A stretch of DNA of 38,713 nt, taken from Bigelowiella natans CCMP2755 (Eukaryota; Cercozoa; Chlorarachniophyceae). Shown in pieces: positions 1 through 10,307 of this stretch. The DNA lies in NCBI GenBank assembly GCA_000320545.1, contig ADNK01000834.1:1-38713 (forward strand), written 5' to 3'. A program made the position numbers and the translations under genes. Positions within the stretch are counted from its first letter, which is position 1; each line of letters starts with the position of its first letter. Under the pieces are notes generated by a model that was not told where the DNA came from, did no database searches, and worked only from the letters and a program-made list of their open reading frames with translations.

Positions 1-238
1 TTTTTTTTCTTTTACTCTCTCACCTCCCGGAGGGGAGGAGGGGGGGGGGGGGCGCCCCCCCATAATTATATTTTTTTATCTCTACTCCTCTTGAAAGCAC
101 TCCTTACTTACGATCGCCGCGCGCGCGGGGGGCGAGCCCCCCCCCCCCCCCCGTGTTTTTTTTTTTTTTACCGCCCGAGCGCGCAAATCCCCCTCTCTCG
201 CACACCCACACAAAAAATTTCTTTGAGAACCCCCCCCG

Positions 239-275
<37 letters not shown>

Positions 276-439
276 CTACTTCTCCCCCCCCCCCCTATCT
301 CTCTTCATTTCTTTCCACCTGCGGTAGTGATCTCGGCACGTTCTTGCTCTCACCATAGAATAGAGAGGACCGCCTGGTGGGTGGGGACAACGCACGAACG
401 GGTGAGTGATGATATGATAGTGCTGCATAGTCAGGGATA
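1..439. other. Low-complexity flank, no gene seen
   Basis: This stretch holds homopolymer runs (T, G and C tracts), a TA dinucleotide microsatellite at about 244-274 and C-rich tracts. I see no exon here that joins to the ArfGAP-PH gene ending at 440. A last exon of that gene could still lie here if its final visible exon is spliced at a GT at 535-536 instead of reading to its stop. Confidence 0.5.
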
Positions 440-765
440 TCAAAGCACATCGTCGCTGGAGCCCCCCTCCCATCCTCCTCTCCTCCCTAGTGAAGTGAAT
501 ACTAATAGACACAGGGGGCGGCATGAGCATGACGACCGTATGACGTGTATCCACTTGAAGAGCTCCTCCAAGGTCTCTGGCGCGAAGGTGTACACCTGGG
601 AGATCAGATTAGTCGTCAAGATGAGGATGAGGATGAGGACGATGATGATGAAGAGGAGGAGGGAGGAGGAGAGATAGGAGGATATTATTCTGCAACGCTC
701 TCGTATCGGTGATGAACATGCGGGTAGGCACTGATGTTCGTTATCATTGTTATCACCGCTACTAT

Positions 766-799
<34 letters not shown>

Positions 800-1807
800 A
801 CAACGCACCCTTCCTCCAGAGCTAATGTTGAATCTATATCTTTCGCATGGCGGGGCCTTATTGTTCCGGCCACCTGAATGATGCGTTGGTGATGAGCGGA
901 GAGTTGTGACGACAACGACGACGAGCTCTGGCCAACACGCCAACATTCCCTTCAACACTCATAGAAATTACGCTACAGGATGGGGTCATCCTCCTCCTCC
1001 TCCTCAGTATCATCGTAAATGGCCTTCTTCTCCTACTACCACTACTACAACGTACCGCCGAGTTCCCGATCTGGGATTGTAACCGTAGCCTAGCGGAGGA
1101 AGGAGGAGGAGGAGCAGGAAGAAGAAGAAGAAGATGATGATGATGACACAAACAACAAGGAAGACACAATATGTAAGGGACCTGCGCAAGCTCGATAGTG
1201 CCAGTGGGTAGCGACTGACTCGACTCCTTGAAATACCTAGCATACCCAGCAGCAGGGCAACAGGACGGTGACGTCAAGGAGGAGGAGGAGGAGGAGGAGG
1301 AGGAGGAGGAGGAGGAGGGGGAGGGGAAACAACGCTATTATTATTATTATTAGAATTATGATTCTGACATGAGCTTGTTCCTGTAGGCCACACAGTATCG
1401 TTTCTGCCATCTACCGGCGTCATTACACTTCATTAGCCAACCGAGCATCTGCGGCGAGTACAAACATAGATCAAGTTCGGATGTTAAGGGAAGGGTGGCG
1501 AGGGGGGGGAGGTTTCTGCGTCGATAAGTAGACAACCGTTATTTGATCAGCCTATTCCACGATTCAAGAATACGGATAGCGAAGGGCAGGGGGGGGGGGG
1601 GGGGGGGCTTGCTGGTGGTGAGCTTACCGCTTGCTCCGGCATCAGAACTTTCCCCGCCTCATTTTCAAATTGTTTGGCCACGTACTTGGTCTCGATCCAG
1701 TACTTCCTCACTAGCGGGTTTGGACACTCCCGAGGTGTCATAAAGTAGGCCGGGACCTGTGGAATGGCGGTAGTAGCATCAGCAATATTCATCCACACAC
1801 ACGCACA

Positions 1808-1839
<32 letters not shown>

Positions 1840-2636
1840 TGCGCATACGTATCTGTGGGTTATTATTCATCATGTGAAGTCACAGCTGATTTCGCCTGAA
1901 TGGCCGATTACGTGTTTTTCAAACTTCTTCCGAGCGAGCTTATTGCCCTTTATCCGGAACTCCGTGAACAGCTGAGGAGGAGGAGGAGAAGGAGGAGGAG
2001 GCCAACCAGCCAATAAAAGGCCGTCGTAAACAACACGGAAATGCGATAATAATCCAGGTGTTCCTTCCTCTGAACTACCACCCTTCTCACTGTTGCTGCT
2101 ACTCCCACAAATGCTGCTAATCGATGATCATCACCACAACCACCTTTTCGTCCCAGCAGCCCACATCAAGCTCCGTTGAGCGAACTTGGGAGTACCTGTA
2201 ACATGCAGCAGAACGAGTGTGGTGTTGCCACGTGAGGTCACGACTAGGGGGTTGGGCGGGAAGCAAGATGATGAAATTGAAGGGGAAAAGGGCCTTACTC
2301 GACTCCTATGTGGCGATGTGCTCCCGCACATTGGACGCAGACGAAGAACCCATGATTGATAACCGCCCAGCTTTCAGAGTAAATACAGAAGCATGTCAGA
2401 GTGCTATTTTCAAGGGGTGGACAATTCTAATTGGTTATTATGCAACGTCTGCCCCTTTTCCTCTTCCCAAACCGCTTATCTACCGCACCATCACGTGCTT
2501 CGATGGCAGCCTTCCCAACCGCTCTCCCTTTGCTCACAGCAACGCACCTGACGTCCTCTGAGTCACAATCGGTACATTTTGCGTTGCCCTCCAAGTTCTG
2601 TAGCTCTTTGATCTTCGCCAACACCTTCGAGGTCAT
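440..2636 (-). CDS. ArfGAP-PH domain protein, 10 exons
   Basis: Predicted GTPase-activating protein for Arf small GTPases, acting on membrane traffic. Exons (minus strand, in order): 2548-2636, 2299-2370, 2144-2195, 1912-1971, 1628-1756, 1369-1448, 1182-1236, 1056-1089, 809-873, 440-595; all junctions are GT-AG and phase-consistent, giving about 263 aa. Exons 1-5 encode the ArfGAP domain: the zinc finger CTDC-x16-CVQC follows the family spacing C-x2-C-x16-C-x2-C, with the arginine finger in GAHRHIG four residues on, then VRSTELD and a tail ending RKYWIETKYVAKQF. Exons 6-10 encode a pleckstrin-homology domain: GWLMKCNDAGRWQKRYC opens it and LEELFKWIHVIR is its closing helix. This order resembles ADAP/centaurin-alpha, but only one PH domain is visible. 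The last exon may instead splice at 537, so the C-terminus is uncertain. Confidence 0.85.
1278..1318. repeat. GGA trinucleotide microsatellite
   Basis: A nearly perfect run of GGA units lies between exons 6 and 7 of the ArfGAP-PH gene, so it is intronic. Confidence 0.9.
1795..1840. repeat. ACGC/CA tetranucleotide microsatellite
   Basis: Tandem ACGC units grading into CA units, inside intron 4 of the ArfGAP-PH gene. Frames through it give only Cys/Arg/Ala-Val repeats, so it is not coding. Confidence 0.9.
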
Positions 2637-4420
2637 CTAATCCTCTGGAAGAAGTTGAAATACAGGGGGCAAACGACGAGAATTTCAACCCATCCGTGAG
2701 AAACAAAGAAGATGAAGAAGATGATGTTGATTATGATGATGATGGCAAATCCATCTTGGATTCTAAGAGCTCGATTACGAGATAACAAAAAATAAGAAGA
2801 AAGGGTGGAAAATATCTACTTCCCCGACCGCATTCCCTTCATGGCAAGAAAGATACAGAGGAATGTCTTCGATGTTTTGTGCAGGAAATTATATGCTAAT
2901 ACCTCCTCGTTCAACCAAACGAGCGCAATCCGGGCCAATGACCACTAGAGAGGATAATGACCCGTTCTGGGGTTGTCGATCCGTTTTCGTCCCTCTCCCA
3001 CTCGTGCCAAACTGGTAAGGTGGAGGGGGGGGGACAGCTAGTGCACTGCTGGAAGAATGAGCCCCTGAAATACTGCGACAACAAATATGCATTGTCGCAA
3101 TTATTAAGAGAAACGCATTGGATCCAACCAGGCGCCGGGATTCAGAATAGAACCGGGGTAAAGGAGAATATAGGAGAAATATAGGAGAATATCTAATTAC
3201 ATCTTCATTTCACAAACCCTAAAAGGCAGCAAAACTCATTGCTGTTTCCACCCAAACACCGTTGACGGAGATATGTCGCGCCGATGACGATTTTTATTTG
3301 TTCCGAAGACCTTCTGTAGTCATCGCGTTTCATCTCTACGACAAAATTGGACGCATGACGCTTGCGAGCAAAATACAAGGCTATTTTCGGGTTCGAGGAC
3401 GCATCGAAGAAACGTGGGCTCCACCAAAGAAAACGTCCGAAACTGCCAGAGAGAAGCGGTGGTGCAGAGGGTTTTTAGTCATAAATTTACACCAGGTTTG
3501 ACTTGATGGCGATAGTCGAGTTTTAATATGTGAGTGCAGTTACGGAAGAAGGAGCGGACAGTTTATGCAACCCTGAGTGGATTATTTACCGATAATATTT
3601 TAGCTCGTAGCTCCACGTCGCTGTGCTGATGTCAGTCTCATCCTTACCGGTAAATGATTACAAAATTTAGGATGTTTTTGCTTGTCTTTTTATAAAATAG
3701 GCATGAAAATGAATAAATTCCAAAAATTGGAGAAAGCTTAGATCTTACATATCTGGGAACTCTTCCTACCATGGGTACCTTATGTGCCTAGCCATTGTAG
3801 TGGCTTCGTTTGCCCGTGGGGCTAGAAATCAAACTCATAAAGCAGTAACAGTTTCGTTCATATACACGTGTTTCTGTATGCGCAAGCTTGTTATGATGAT
3901 GTGTGCTAGACAGACAATAGTTGAACACGTTACTAGGTTTTGAGGTGTGATTTTCTACATAGCCGACGATAGCTTGTCAGCGAGTGAGCTCAGGAAGAGA
4001 AATAACGTTGGAGAGTCCTTCAGCGCCAAAACTGACTACTCAGTCCCTATCATAGTTGTCATAGCCGTTATTGCAGGTCATTCTCACAGAAATAACATTT
4101 TTGCAATGAGATGTGTTGGTGCTGCTAAGTCATGCGAACATGAGACGAAAGCTATACTCAAACTACTTCTTCAACCATCATTAGTGTGCGGATTCATGGC
4201 TTTCTTCATGCACAAAGAACATAGCGATCTATAGTTCACTCATCATTGGTAAAATACCATTTCCCCGATCGGATTTCTCAATGTTATTAGCGCAAAATTT
4301 GAGTACAGGTAGGTGCTAAAACCTAGTGTGGCGGCATAGTCATGCACATACAAGTTGCGATAAGCACCATTGAATTAATTTATTGGTTATCACGCTCATC
4401 ATATGTCAATGCACATGACA

Positions 4421-4461
<41 letters not shown>

Positions 4462-4480
4462 GTCATAGATGTGTACACAT
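2637..4480. other. Intergenic stretch, no supported gene
   Basis: About 1.8 kb between the ArfGAP-PH start and the flank of the LINE. It holds an open acidic stretch near 2600-2785 (Asp/Glu-rich, ending in TAA) that overlaps the antisense ArfGAP first exon, and isolated ORFs of 79 and 95 codons (3262-3501, 3947-4234) with no recognisable domain and no splice partners I could find. A TA microsatellite lies at 4429-4455. The first 150 bp probably contain the ArfGAP-PH promoter. Confidence 0.4.
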
Positions 4481-4602
4481 GTGCGTAATGATGACTGTAT
4501 TAATCAGCACTCGCATCTCTCCATGCTATGCTAGCAGATTACGCTTGCATAGCATCATTCCTGTGACACAGGCTGTATCGTATGCACATCTAGGTGTACA
4601 TG

Positions 4603-4603
<1 letters not shown>

Positions 4604-4641
<38 letters not shown>

Positions 4642-4654
4642 GTGTGTGTGCGTG
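4604..4654. repeat. TG dinucleotide microsatellite
   Basis: Run of TG units immediately upstream of the LINE ORF1. The in-frame ATG within it (4604) would give a Cys-Val repeat, so I do not use it as a start. Confidence 0.9.
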
Positions 4655-4882
4655 TTCATGGTGCAGTGCGAATCCAGTCAGCCTGCACCACGCCATTGTT
4701 ACATGGTGCCGATGCATTCATCACCTCATGTTGAACATCGCATTAGGTGCGCGCAGTGCACGTGTGTCGCTCATACTAATCGTTCATCGCTCACGCAGCA
4801 ATGCACATTGTTTCATCATTGCATACATAACATACTTCAAACGGACTCATGGCCGCGCACAAGTGAAATATTGCCCACCGTG

Positions 4883-6312
4883 ATGATCACGCGCAGCGCG
4901 CGTGGCAACAACAAGCACCAGACACCCAAAAAGGGAAGAAAGCACAAAAAGAACCAACACGCAACGTTGGATCTCGATTCAGAATGCAATGATGACGACT
5001 GTGGCTCTGATAGGAAAAGTCATGATCTGTCTCAATGCCTTCGCGAAGTTACTTCAACACTGTCTGCAACAATGGAACGCAAAGAAACTCCTCAGTGGAA
5101 CACAATGAAAAAATTGTGTGAAATGCTGACCACAATGGTCCAGTTAGTTGATGAGAAACAACAACAATTGCAGCAAGATCAAAAAGACATGCAGGAGGAA
5201 AACGCTGGGCTTAAAAACAAATTACTGAAACTTGAAGAAGAACTGACTTATATCAAGGAACATCAGAAGAATGGCACAATGGAAGCTCAACCCTCCTCGA
5301 TGCAACGGACCTCGAGAACTTACGCTAGTGTCACAACCTCATCACGCGCTGATGAACCTCATGGTCGAGATAAATATCCTGAAGCAGAAGTACAAAGACT
5401 AGCTGAGCGAAAGAATAGCCAGAGTTGGCAAGTTCCAAAAAGTCACGCCAGGAATCAAAGGAAATACAACCGGAAGTATAAACAGAACGTGCTCATATTG
5501 GAACTTGACAAAAAAGCCATGCTGCAAGCGGGGGGCGCCATTATGGCCTCCGGCGACCCATGTCGCACTGTTCTCACTGGCAAAAAAAACATGCCAACGA
5601 ACCAACAAGTGAGGAAACAAACACAGCAGATCCGAGGGATGAAAACCGCGACACACTGACAGAAGTTAACACCGAGGAAGAAGAGACTAAATGCCTAGCC
5701 GGAAAGAACGTAGAGGATTTGAACCCATCCAGTGAAAAAAAAGATGTTCCAGATATTGGGAAAAACCTGTCCAAAATAACTCCAAAGTTGATCGATGCAC
5801 TAGGATTGAACGAATTCCAAATGCACGTAGCTTTCCAAGCGAAATATGGGAAGGACTTTCAAGGAATCCAATTCAAATCTAGGAATAAAACCCACCTAAA
5901 AGTGTTCTTCAAAGGCTCCAGAGAATCTAAGATGGATGCTTACCTGGATCTGCTTAACACCGAACATCAGTTAGGACAAGGATCATTCCTTCCCTCACTC
6001 TTTGGATTAGTGACCACAGTCAGAGCAGCTAAGTCAAGGCCAAGTAAGCACTCTGTAGTTCTGAGAGGCCCAAGGCTGGGACCTAACGAGCAGGAAAAAT
6101 CAACACGAATTGGAATCATCAAGCAGATAATCGAAACCAACATCGATGTAAAAGTCGCAGCAATAGAACCTCTCGGCAAGGGCCCTCTACTTCAGCTGTT
6201 TGTGCACTCGCATGAAGAGGCCACCAAACTGCTGAATTCACAAATCACATATCAGGGCAGCTACCTACGATTCAGGGCATATGAAAACAGAAGGACACGT
6301 AAATATGGTTAA
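4883..6312 (+). CDS. LINE ORF1, split by a -1 frame change
   Basis: ORF1-type protein of a non-LTR retrotransposon, expected to coat the element RNA. The first frame starts at ATG 4883 (reading MITRSARG) with a basic Lys/Asn/His-rich head, then a Gln/Glu-rich coiled coil (about residues 85-135), and stops at 5657-5659. The second frame, -1 relative to the first, is open from 5509 to the TAA at 6310-6312 and carries an acidic linker and a C-terminal half that may be an RRM-like fold (inference). Coding character switches in the shared window 5509-5656, which contains an A8 run and the heptamer A AAA AAC in the correct phase. This may be programmed -1 frameshifting or a homopolymer indel. I chose 4883 because upstream in-frame sequence runs into the TG microsatellite. 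No CCHC knuckle is visible in ORF1. Confidence 0.7.
5584..5590 (+). other. Candidate -1 ribosomal frameshift heptamer
   Basis: The heptamer A AAA AAC fits the X XXY YYZ slippery rule. Its zero frame is that of the first half of LINE ORF1 (GGC AAA AAA AAC), and slipping back by one base enters exactly the frame of the second half. I see no strong stem-loop or pseudoknot in the following 60 bases by eye. Confidence 0.4.
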
Positions 6313-9300
6313 TCATTTGAATCTCCCCTACTACTACCAAAACATACGCAGTAAAAACGGAACTGAACAAGGCAGGCAAAGAATAAATAGAAGATATAAT
6401 ATGTTAACAGAAATGATAACCACCAACAACATCGAACTCGCCTGGTTTGGGGAAGGCCGCCTCAAAGAATCGGAGAGGCTGCATCCTCCAGCGGGATACG
6501 AAGTGATTCGGACGAGCGGCTCCTCTGGGAGCTTTGGATTAAGAAAAAAGAACACAGATATAATTCATATACCTATAGATGATAACAATTACGATATTAG
6601 TTTTTTCATACACAGCATTGAAAAATATGCTGTCATAATGGTGTACCTCCAGCCACACCAAAACATCTCACATCTGAAAGAGAGATTAGATTTCATAATG
6701 AACATCATTCGGAAACAGAAATGGAAAAAATACATCATCGTGGGGGACACTAATGCTAAACACTCCACCTACGATGTCCGAAACCAAGAAGATAGACGTG
6801 GCAGATACCTACACCAGTGGTTGTCGGATAACAACATCATGATGGTCAACCCTGGGGAAGCCACATATTTCAGAAAAGGAAACACAAGCACACTTGATCA
6901 TGTGCTGTGCTCCTCAAACTTCGCACACCAAATAGAATATCAGATGGCCAACACCACGACAAGTGACCATTTCGGTATCCACTTTGGAAAACCTGTGGCA
7001 ATCCATCAACAGACTTCACCAATGATATATGACATCGACAAATTCGATGTAAAACGATTTGACGAAAAATTGAATAATATTACCGAACGCTTGCACCAGC
7101 GCATACTAAACGTTCAATCGGAGGCTGATGCAAAAAAGCTTGAACGCTGGTTCTGGGACTTTACCGGAAAAGCTTTTAATAGCTGCACACCAAAAAAACG
7201 ACAACGTTGGAGTCCAATCAAGCCATACCAAAACGACAAAAAATATAAATCCATCAAAGATCAACAAGAAAAATTATTTAGATCCTTGAAACACGAAAGG
7301 AAATTTCGGAAGAGAAAATTATTAGAAACCAAGATCCAAGAAATCAACGCCGAACTTGAACGAACCACCGAAACCCTTCAGTACGAAGCATGGCAATTAT
7401 TCTTGTCTCGCTTCGAAAAATACAACAATGGGAATCATACCAGAATGCTGTACAAATTATTCCAAAAATCCAGAGGGCGGGATAAATTCGGAGGACTCGA
7501 TGGCGAAACCTCTGAAGAAAAAAAATGTGAAGTGTGTGTTGCCAAATGGAAACATATCTACAAACCACACCCGTCAGACAAGAAAAATCGAACCTTTCAC
7601 GCTGAAACTGAGGCCTGGAGAAATACCTTCAGGAAAAATGAAGACAAAAAGATCCACAGTGTTAATTCATACAACAGAGATTTTTCTATGCATGAACTAA
7701 GAAACGTGATCAACAAAGCATCACCGTACAAGTCTCCTGGCGATGATGGTGTTCACCTAAACATGTTGAAAAAAAGCAAGAAACTCCATCAACTGTGGTT
7801 AGCTACATTCAACATGTCATATAGATGGGGTACCCGAGATGGCTCACGTAAGGCGGCCATTTTTTGTCTCATCCCTAAGGCCAACAAAGAACTTAACACC
7901 CCTCTCAACGGGAGAACGATTTCTCTCCTACAAATAGCTTCAAAAATAGAAGACAAACTAATAGAACAACGGCTCCGCGAAGCTATACCCCCCAAAAACA
8001 TTAGCATACATCAGTATGCATTCATGAAAAATCGATCCTGCGAAACTGCACTCACAAAGATGACGCAGTCAATCGAGGATGGAGTATATAACAAAAAGCT
8101 TGCAGCCATCCTGTTGTTTACAGATGCCTCTAAAGCTTATCCAAAAGCCTGGCATTCCGGCATGATACGCAAGTTACATGACAAATACGGAATACGAGGC
8201 TCGCTATTGCTGTGGATCGACGACTGGCTCAGAGATCGTACCGTCAGATTCAGATTTGGCAATACTCTCTCTGAGCACATGAACCTTGGGAGCGGCGTCC
8301 CCGAAGGATCATCTCTCAGCTGTTTCCTTTTCATAACCTATTACGACATTTACGAACATATTACCAACACAGATTTCCAAATATACTGTGACGACGTTAC
8401 CCCCTACAAATTGTTTTCGCCAAACCGATGGGGGAAAATGCAAGATGATATCCAGGCCGACCTAAACCAAATGACGGACTGGTGCATGAAATGGCGGATG
8501 CGATTCAATGGGGACAAGAGCGGGTACCTTATAATTGACAAAAGAAATAAAGCCCACCGACACCAAACCTCCTGGAACATCTCTCTCAATCTCCAAGGAA
8601 AAATAAAAAGAGTCGACAGCGGCAGATGTCTCGGACTAATCTTCGACAACAAATTAACCTTTGAAAAACATGCTCTTGCTTCTCACCTGAGATTGCAAAA
8701 GAAGCGAAGGTTTTTGTTAAGGTTGTGTTATTCCAGACACCTTGTACCGCTAAACGTCAGACTGAAATTTTACAAATCATGGTTCCTTGCATCCAGCAGA
8801 TACGCTGCTCCAATATGGAGATCACGAAGAAACATGCGAATGAAACAGATGGATTCCATGGAATCCCAAACCCTGAAACGTGTGTTGGGATTACCTGGAT
8901 CCATCTCCAACGACGTCCCCCACGTCCTCACTGGCACGTTGCCACCCCGACATCAAACTGAAGTGCAGTGTGCTAAATCATGGTTACGCACTAACGCATG
9001 GATCGACACAGGCAGCGGTCCTCAAATCCATGAGGGAATAAATGATTGGAGCAGTCATGGCTTCATCATTGAAAATCGAAAAATGTTGGATGGCACATCG
9101 TGGATTGATGTGCCCACACACACGTGGAACAAAGCATCCTTGTTTCGACGGCTCAAATCGATCACTGACGACTTGTTAGGTGACGAATTGCCCACCGTTT
9201 TGGCGACAACAGAGGCTCTGAAAAAAGAACTGAAAAAACATCACAAGGTGATGAAATCTTGTGCTTTCAACGAATTCGAAGAGGAATGGTCCAATGATTC

Positions 9301-9775
9301 ATTGCGCGCTGTGCATCTCAAGAATCTTGGTTTCCTCCCGTCATCTTCGATCACCGGCATCAAACTGAAACTTCCAAGTGTTGCTACATCATGGATGCGC
9401 GCCATCTGTGGTGTCGGCAATCTTGGCAAATTCATGCTGTCACGTGGACAATGCACAGAGGAAGATGCCACGTGCGATGCATGTGGCATCCTGAAGGACA
9501 TGGATCATCTCCTGCAATGTCCAACACATGGTCGAGAACAAATCAGATTGCGCAATCAAATGCGCGCGATCATGAATCGCAACGACGACACGAACCGGTT
9601 GACAAAGGCTGAAATTGAATCCAGAACTGCTGCGCGCAGTGCGCGGCAACATCGGTCGCATGAGGACGCTTTCAAATGCATGAAACACATTGTGGCAGAA
9701 ACCAACAGATGCAACATTAGCGCTGTAGCCGCTGCATTGCACAGCTACATCAGGATGACCATTGAAAAAATTTGA
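6281..9775 (+). CDS. LINE ORF2: endonuclease-reverse transcriptase
   Basis: Target-primed reverse transcription enzyme of the LINE, 1164 aa, intact. The N-terminal exonuclease-endonuclease-phosphatase fold is marked by YYYQNIRS (residues 17-24), GDTNAKH (155-161), TLDHVLC (204-210) and SDH (228-230). The reverse transcriptase follows from about residue 480: RTISLLQIASKIEDKLIEQR-like motif 2, QYAFMKNRS, palm motif A TDASKAY, GVPEGSSLS, and motif C YCDD at 702-705 where most LINEs have YADD; CLGLIFDNKL is the thumb-side motif. A zinc knuckle C1065-x2-C1068-x7-H1076-x3-C1080 lies near the C-terminus. No RNase H domain is recognisable between them. The start overlaps ORF1 by 32 bp in the +1 frame, so translation probably depends on reinitiation or coupling; a second ATG at 6305 also precedes the endonuclease. 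Confidence 0.93.
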   Translation: MKTEGHVNMVNHLNLPYYYQNIRSKNGTEQGRQRINRRYNMLTEMITTNNIELAWFGEGRLKESERLHPPAGYEVIRTSGSSGSFGLRKKNTDIIHIPIDDNNYDISFFIHSIEKYAVIMVYLQPHQNISHLKERLDFIMNIIRKQKWKKYIIVGDTNAKHSTYDVRNQEDRRGRYLHQWLSDNNIMMVNPGEATYFRKGNTSTLDHVLCSSNFAHQIEYQMANTTTSDHFGIHFGKPVAIHQQTSPMIYDIDKFDVKRFDEKLNNITERLHQRILNVQSEADAKKLERWFWDFTGKAFNSCTPKKRQRWSPIKPYQNDKKYKSIKDQQEKLFRSLKHERKFRKRKLLETKIQEINAELERTTETLQYEAWQLFLSRFEKYNNGNHTRMLYKLFQKSRGRDKFGGLDGETSEEKKCEVCVAKWKHIYKPHPSDKKNRTFHAETEAWRNTFRKNEDKKIHSVNSYNRDFSMHELRNVINKASPYKSPGDDGVHLNMLKKSKKLHQLWLATFNMSYRWGTRDGSRKAAIFCLIPKANKELNTPLNGRTISLLQIASKIEDKLIEQRLREAIPPKNISIHQYAFMKNRSCETALTKMTQSIEDGVYNKKLAAILLFTDASKAYPKAWHSGMIRKLHDKYGIRGSLLLWIDDWLRDRTVRFRFGNTLSEHMNLGSGVPEGSSLSCFLFITYYDIYEHITNTDFQIYCDDVTPYKLFSPNRWGKMQDDIQADLNQMTDWCMKWRMRFNGDKSGYLIIDKRNKAHRHQTSWNISLNLQGKIKRVDSGRCLGLIFDNKLTFEKHALASHLRLQKKRRFLLRLCYSRHLVPLNVRLKFYKSWFLASSRYAAPIWRSRRNMRMKQMDSMESQTLKRVLGLPGSISNDVPHVLTGTLPPRHQTEVQCAKSWLRTNAWIDTGSGPQIHEGINDWSSHGFIIENRKMLDGTSWIDVPTHTWNKASLFRRLKSITDDLLGDELPTVLATTEALKKELKKHHKVMKSCAFNEFEEEWSNDSLRAVHLKNLGFLPSSSITGIKLKLPSVATSWMRAICGVGNLGKFMLSRGQCTEEDATCDACGILKDMDHLLQCPTHGREQIRLRNQMRAIMNRNDDTNRLTKAEIESRTAARSARQHRSHEDAFKCMKHIVAETNRCNISAVAAALHSYIRMTIEKI

Positions 9776-10307
9776 TTCTTCATCACATCCGTCTCACATA
9801 ATAATACACGTTAGAATACAGAGGCACATTATCCTTATGTGCTACATGGATAACATATAGCAGGCCGGTCTCGTAAGATAGTGCTATGATACAGCTATAC
9901 GTGTCAGCATACACCAACAGGCTTGTTCTGACTGGTGTGACGCTCGTTCATTCCGTACTCTTTTGTATTTCTTTTACTGGTCCGTTGGAATTGGTAAGTT
10001 GTATAACAACATTGCCAAGCCAATGATCGATATTTCCTCCTTTAAAGAACTATTCACGTACTCGCAACCAGATCTGAGATTAGTAGGAATGTTTGTACGC
10101 ATATCAGCAAATGGGACGATGCAAATGAATTACAATACGCTGAGTATTGATGTGTAGGGGGCTACCCCGAGATCAGTCGTCGTCGGAAAGAACTGCCCGA
10201 ATTACAATTTTTAATGTGCTGGGTTGTGTATAGTGTATAGTAATTACGAAACCTCAACTACTACTACCACTACTGCTACTATTACTACTACTACTACAAC
10301 TCACCAT
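9776..10307. other. LINE 3' untranslated region and flank
   Basis: The sequence after the ORF2 stop is probably the LINE 3' untranslated region for roughly the first 150-200 bp. A 64-codon ORF at 9963-10157 has no recognisable motif. An ACT/CTA trinucleotide microsatellite sits at about 10258-10300, directly before the 3' end of the methyltransferase-like gene. Confidence 0.4.

Larger units (their letters stand above)
4500..9960 (+). mobile_element. Non-LTR (LINE) retrotransposon, near full length
   Basis: A two-ORF LINE: ORF1 (coiled-coil nucleic-acid-binding type) overlaps ORF2 (endonuclease plus reverse transcriptase) by 32 bp. The apurinic-type endonuclease at the N-terminus of ORF2 and the absence of an obvious RNase H domain point to the Jockey/CR1/L1-like grouping rather than restriction-endonuclease elements; the clade cannot be fixed by eye. 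The outer limits are approximate: a TG microsatellite sits at 4604-4654 just upstream of ORF1, and the 3' untranslated region after 9777 shows no clear poly(A) tail or target-site duplication. ORF2 is uninterrupted for 1164 codons, so the copy is young; ORF1 carries one frame change at an A8 run. Shorter sequences similar to its 3' end occur at about 22333-22440 and 35165-35245. Confidence 0.85.

Noticed and set aside
2600-2785. Acidic open frame ending DSKSSITR on the plus strand
   Set aside because: Simple Asp/Glu-rich composition from a GAT/GAA tract, overlaps the antisense ArfGAP first exon, and no upstream exon or start was found.
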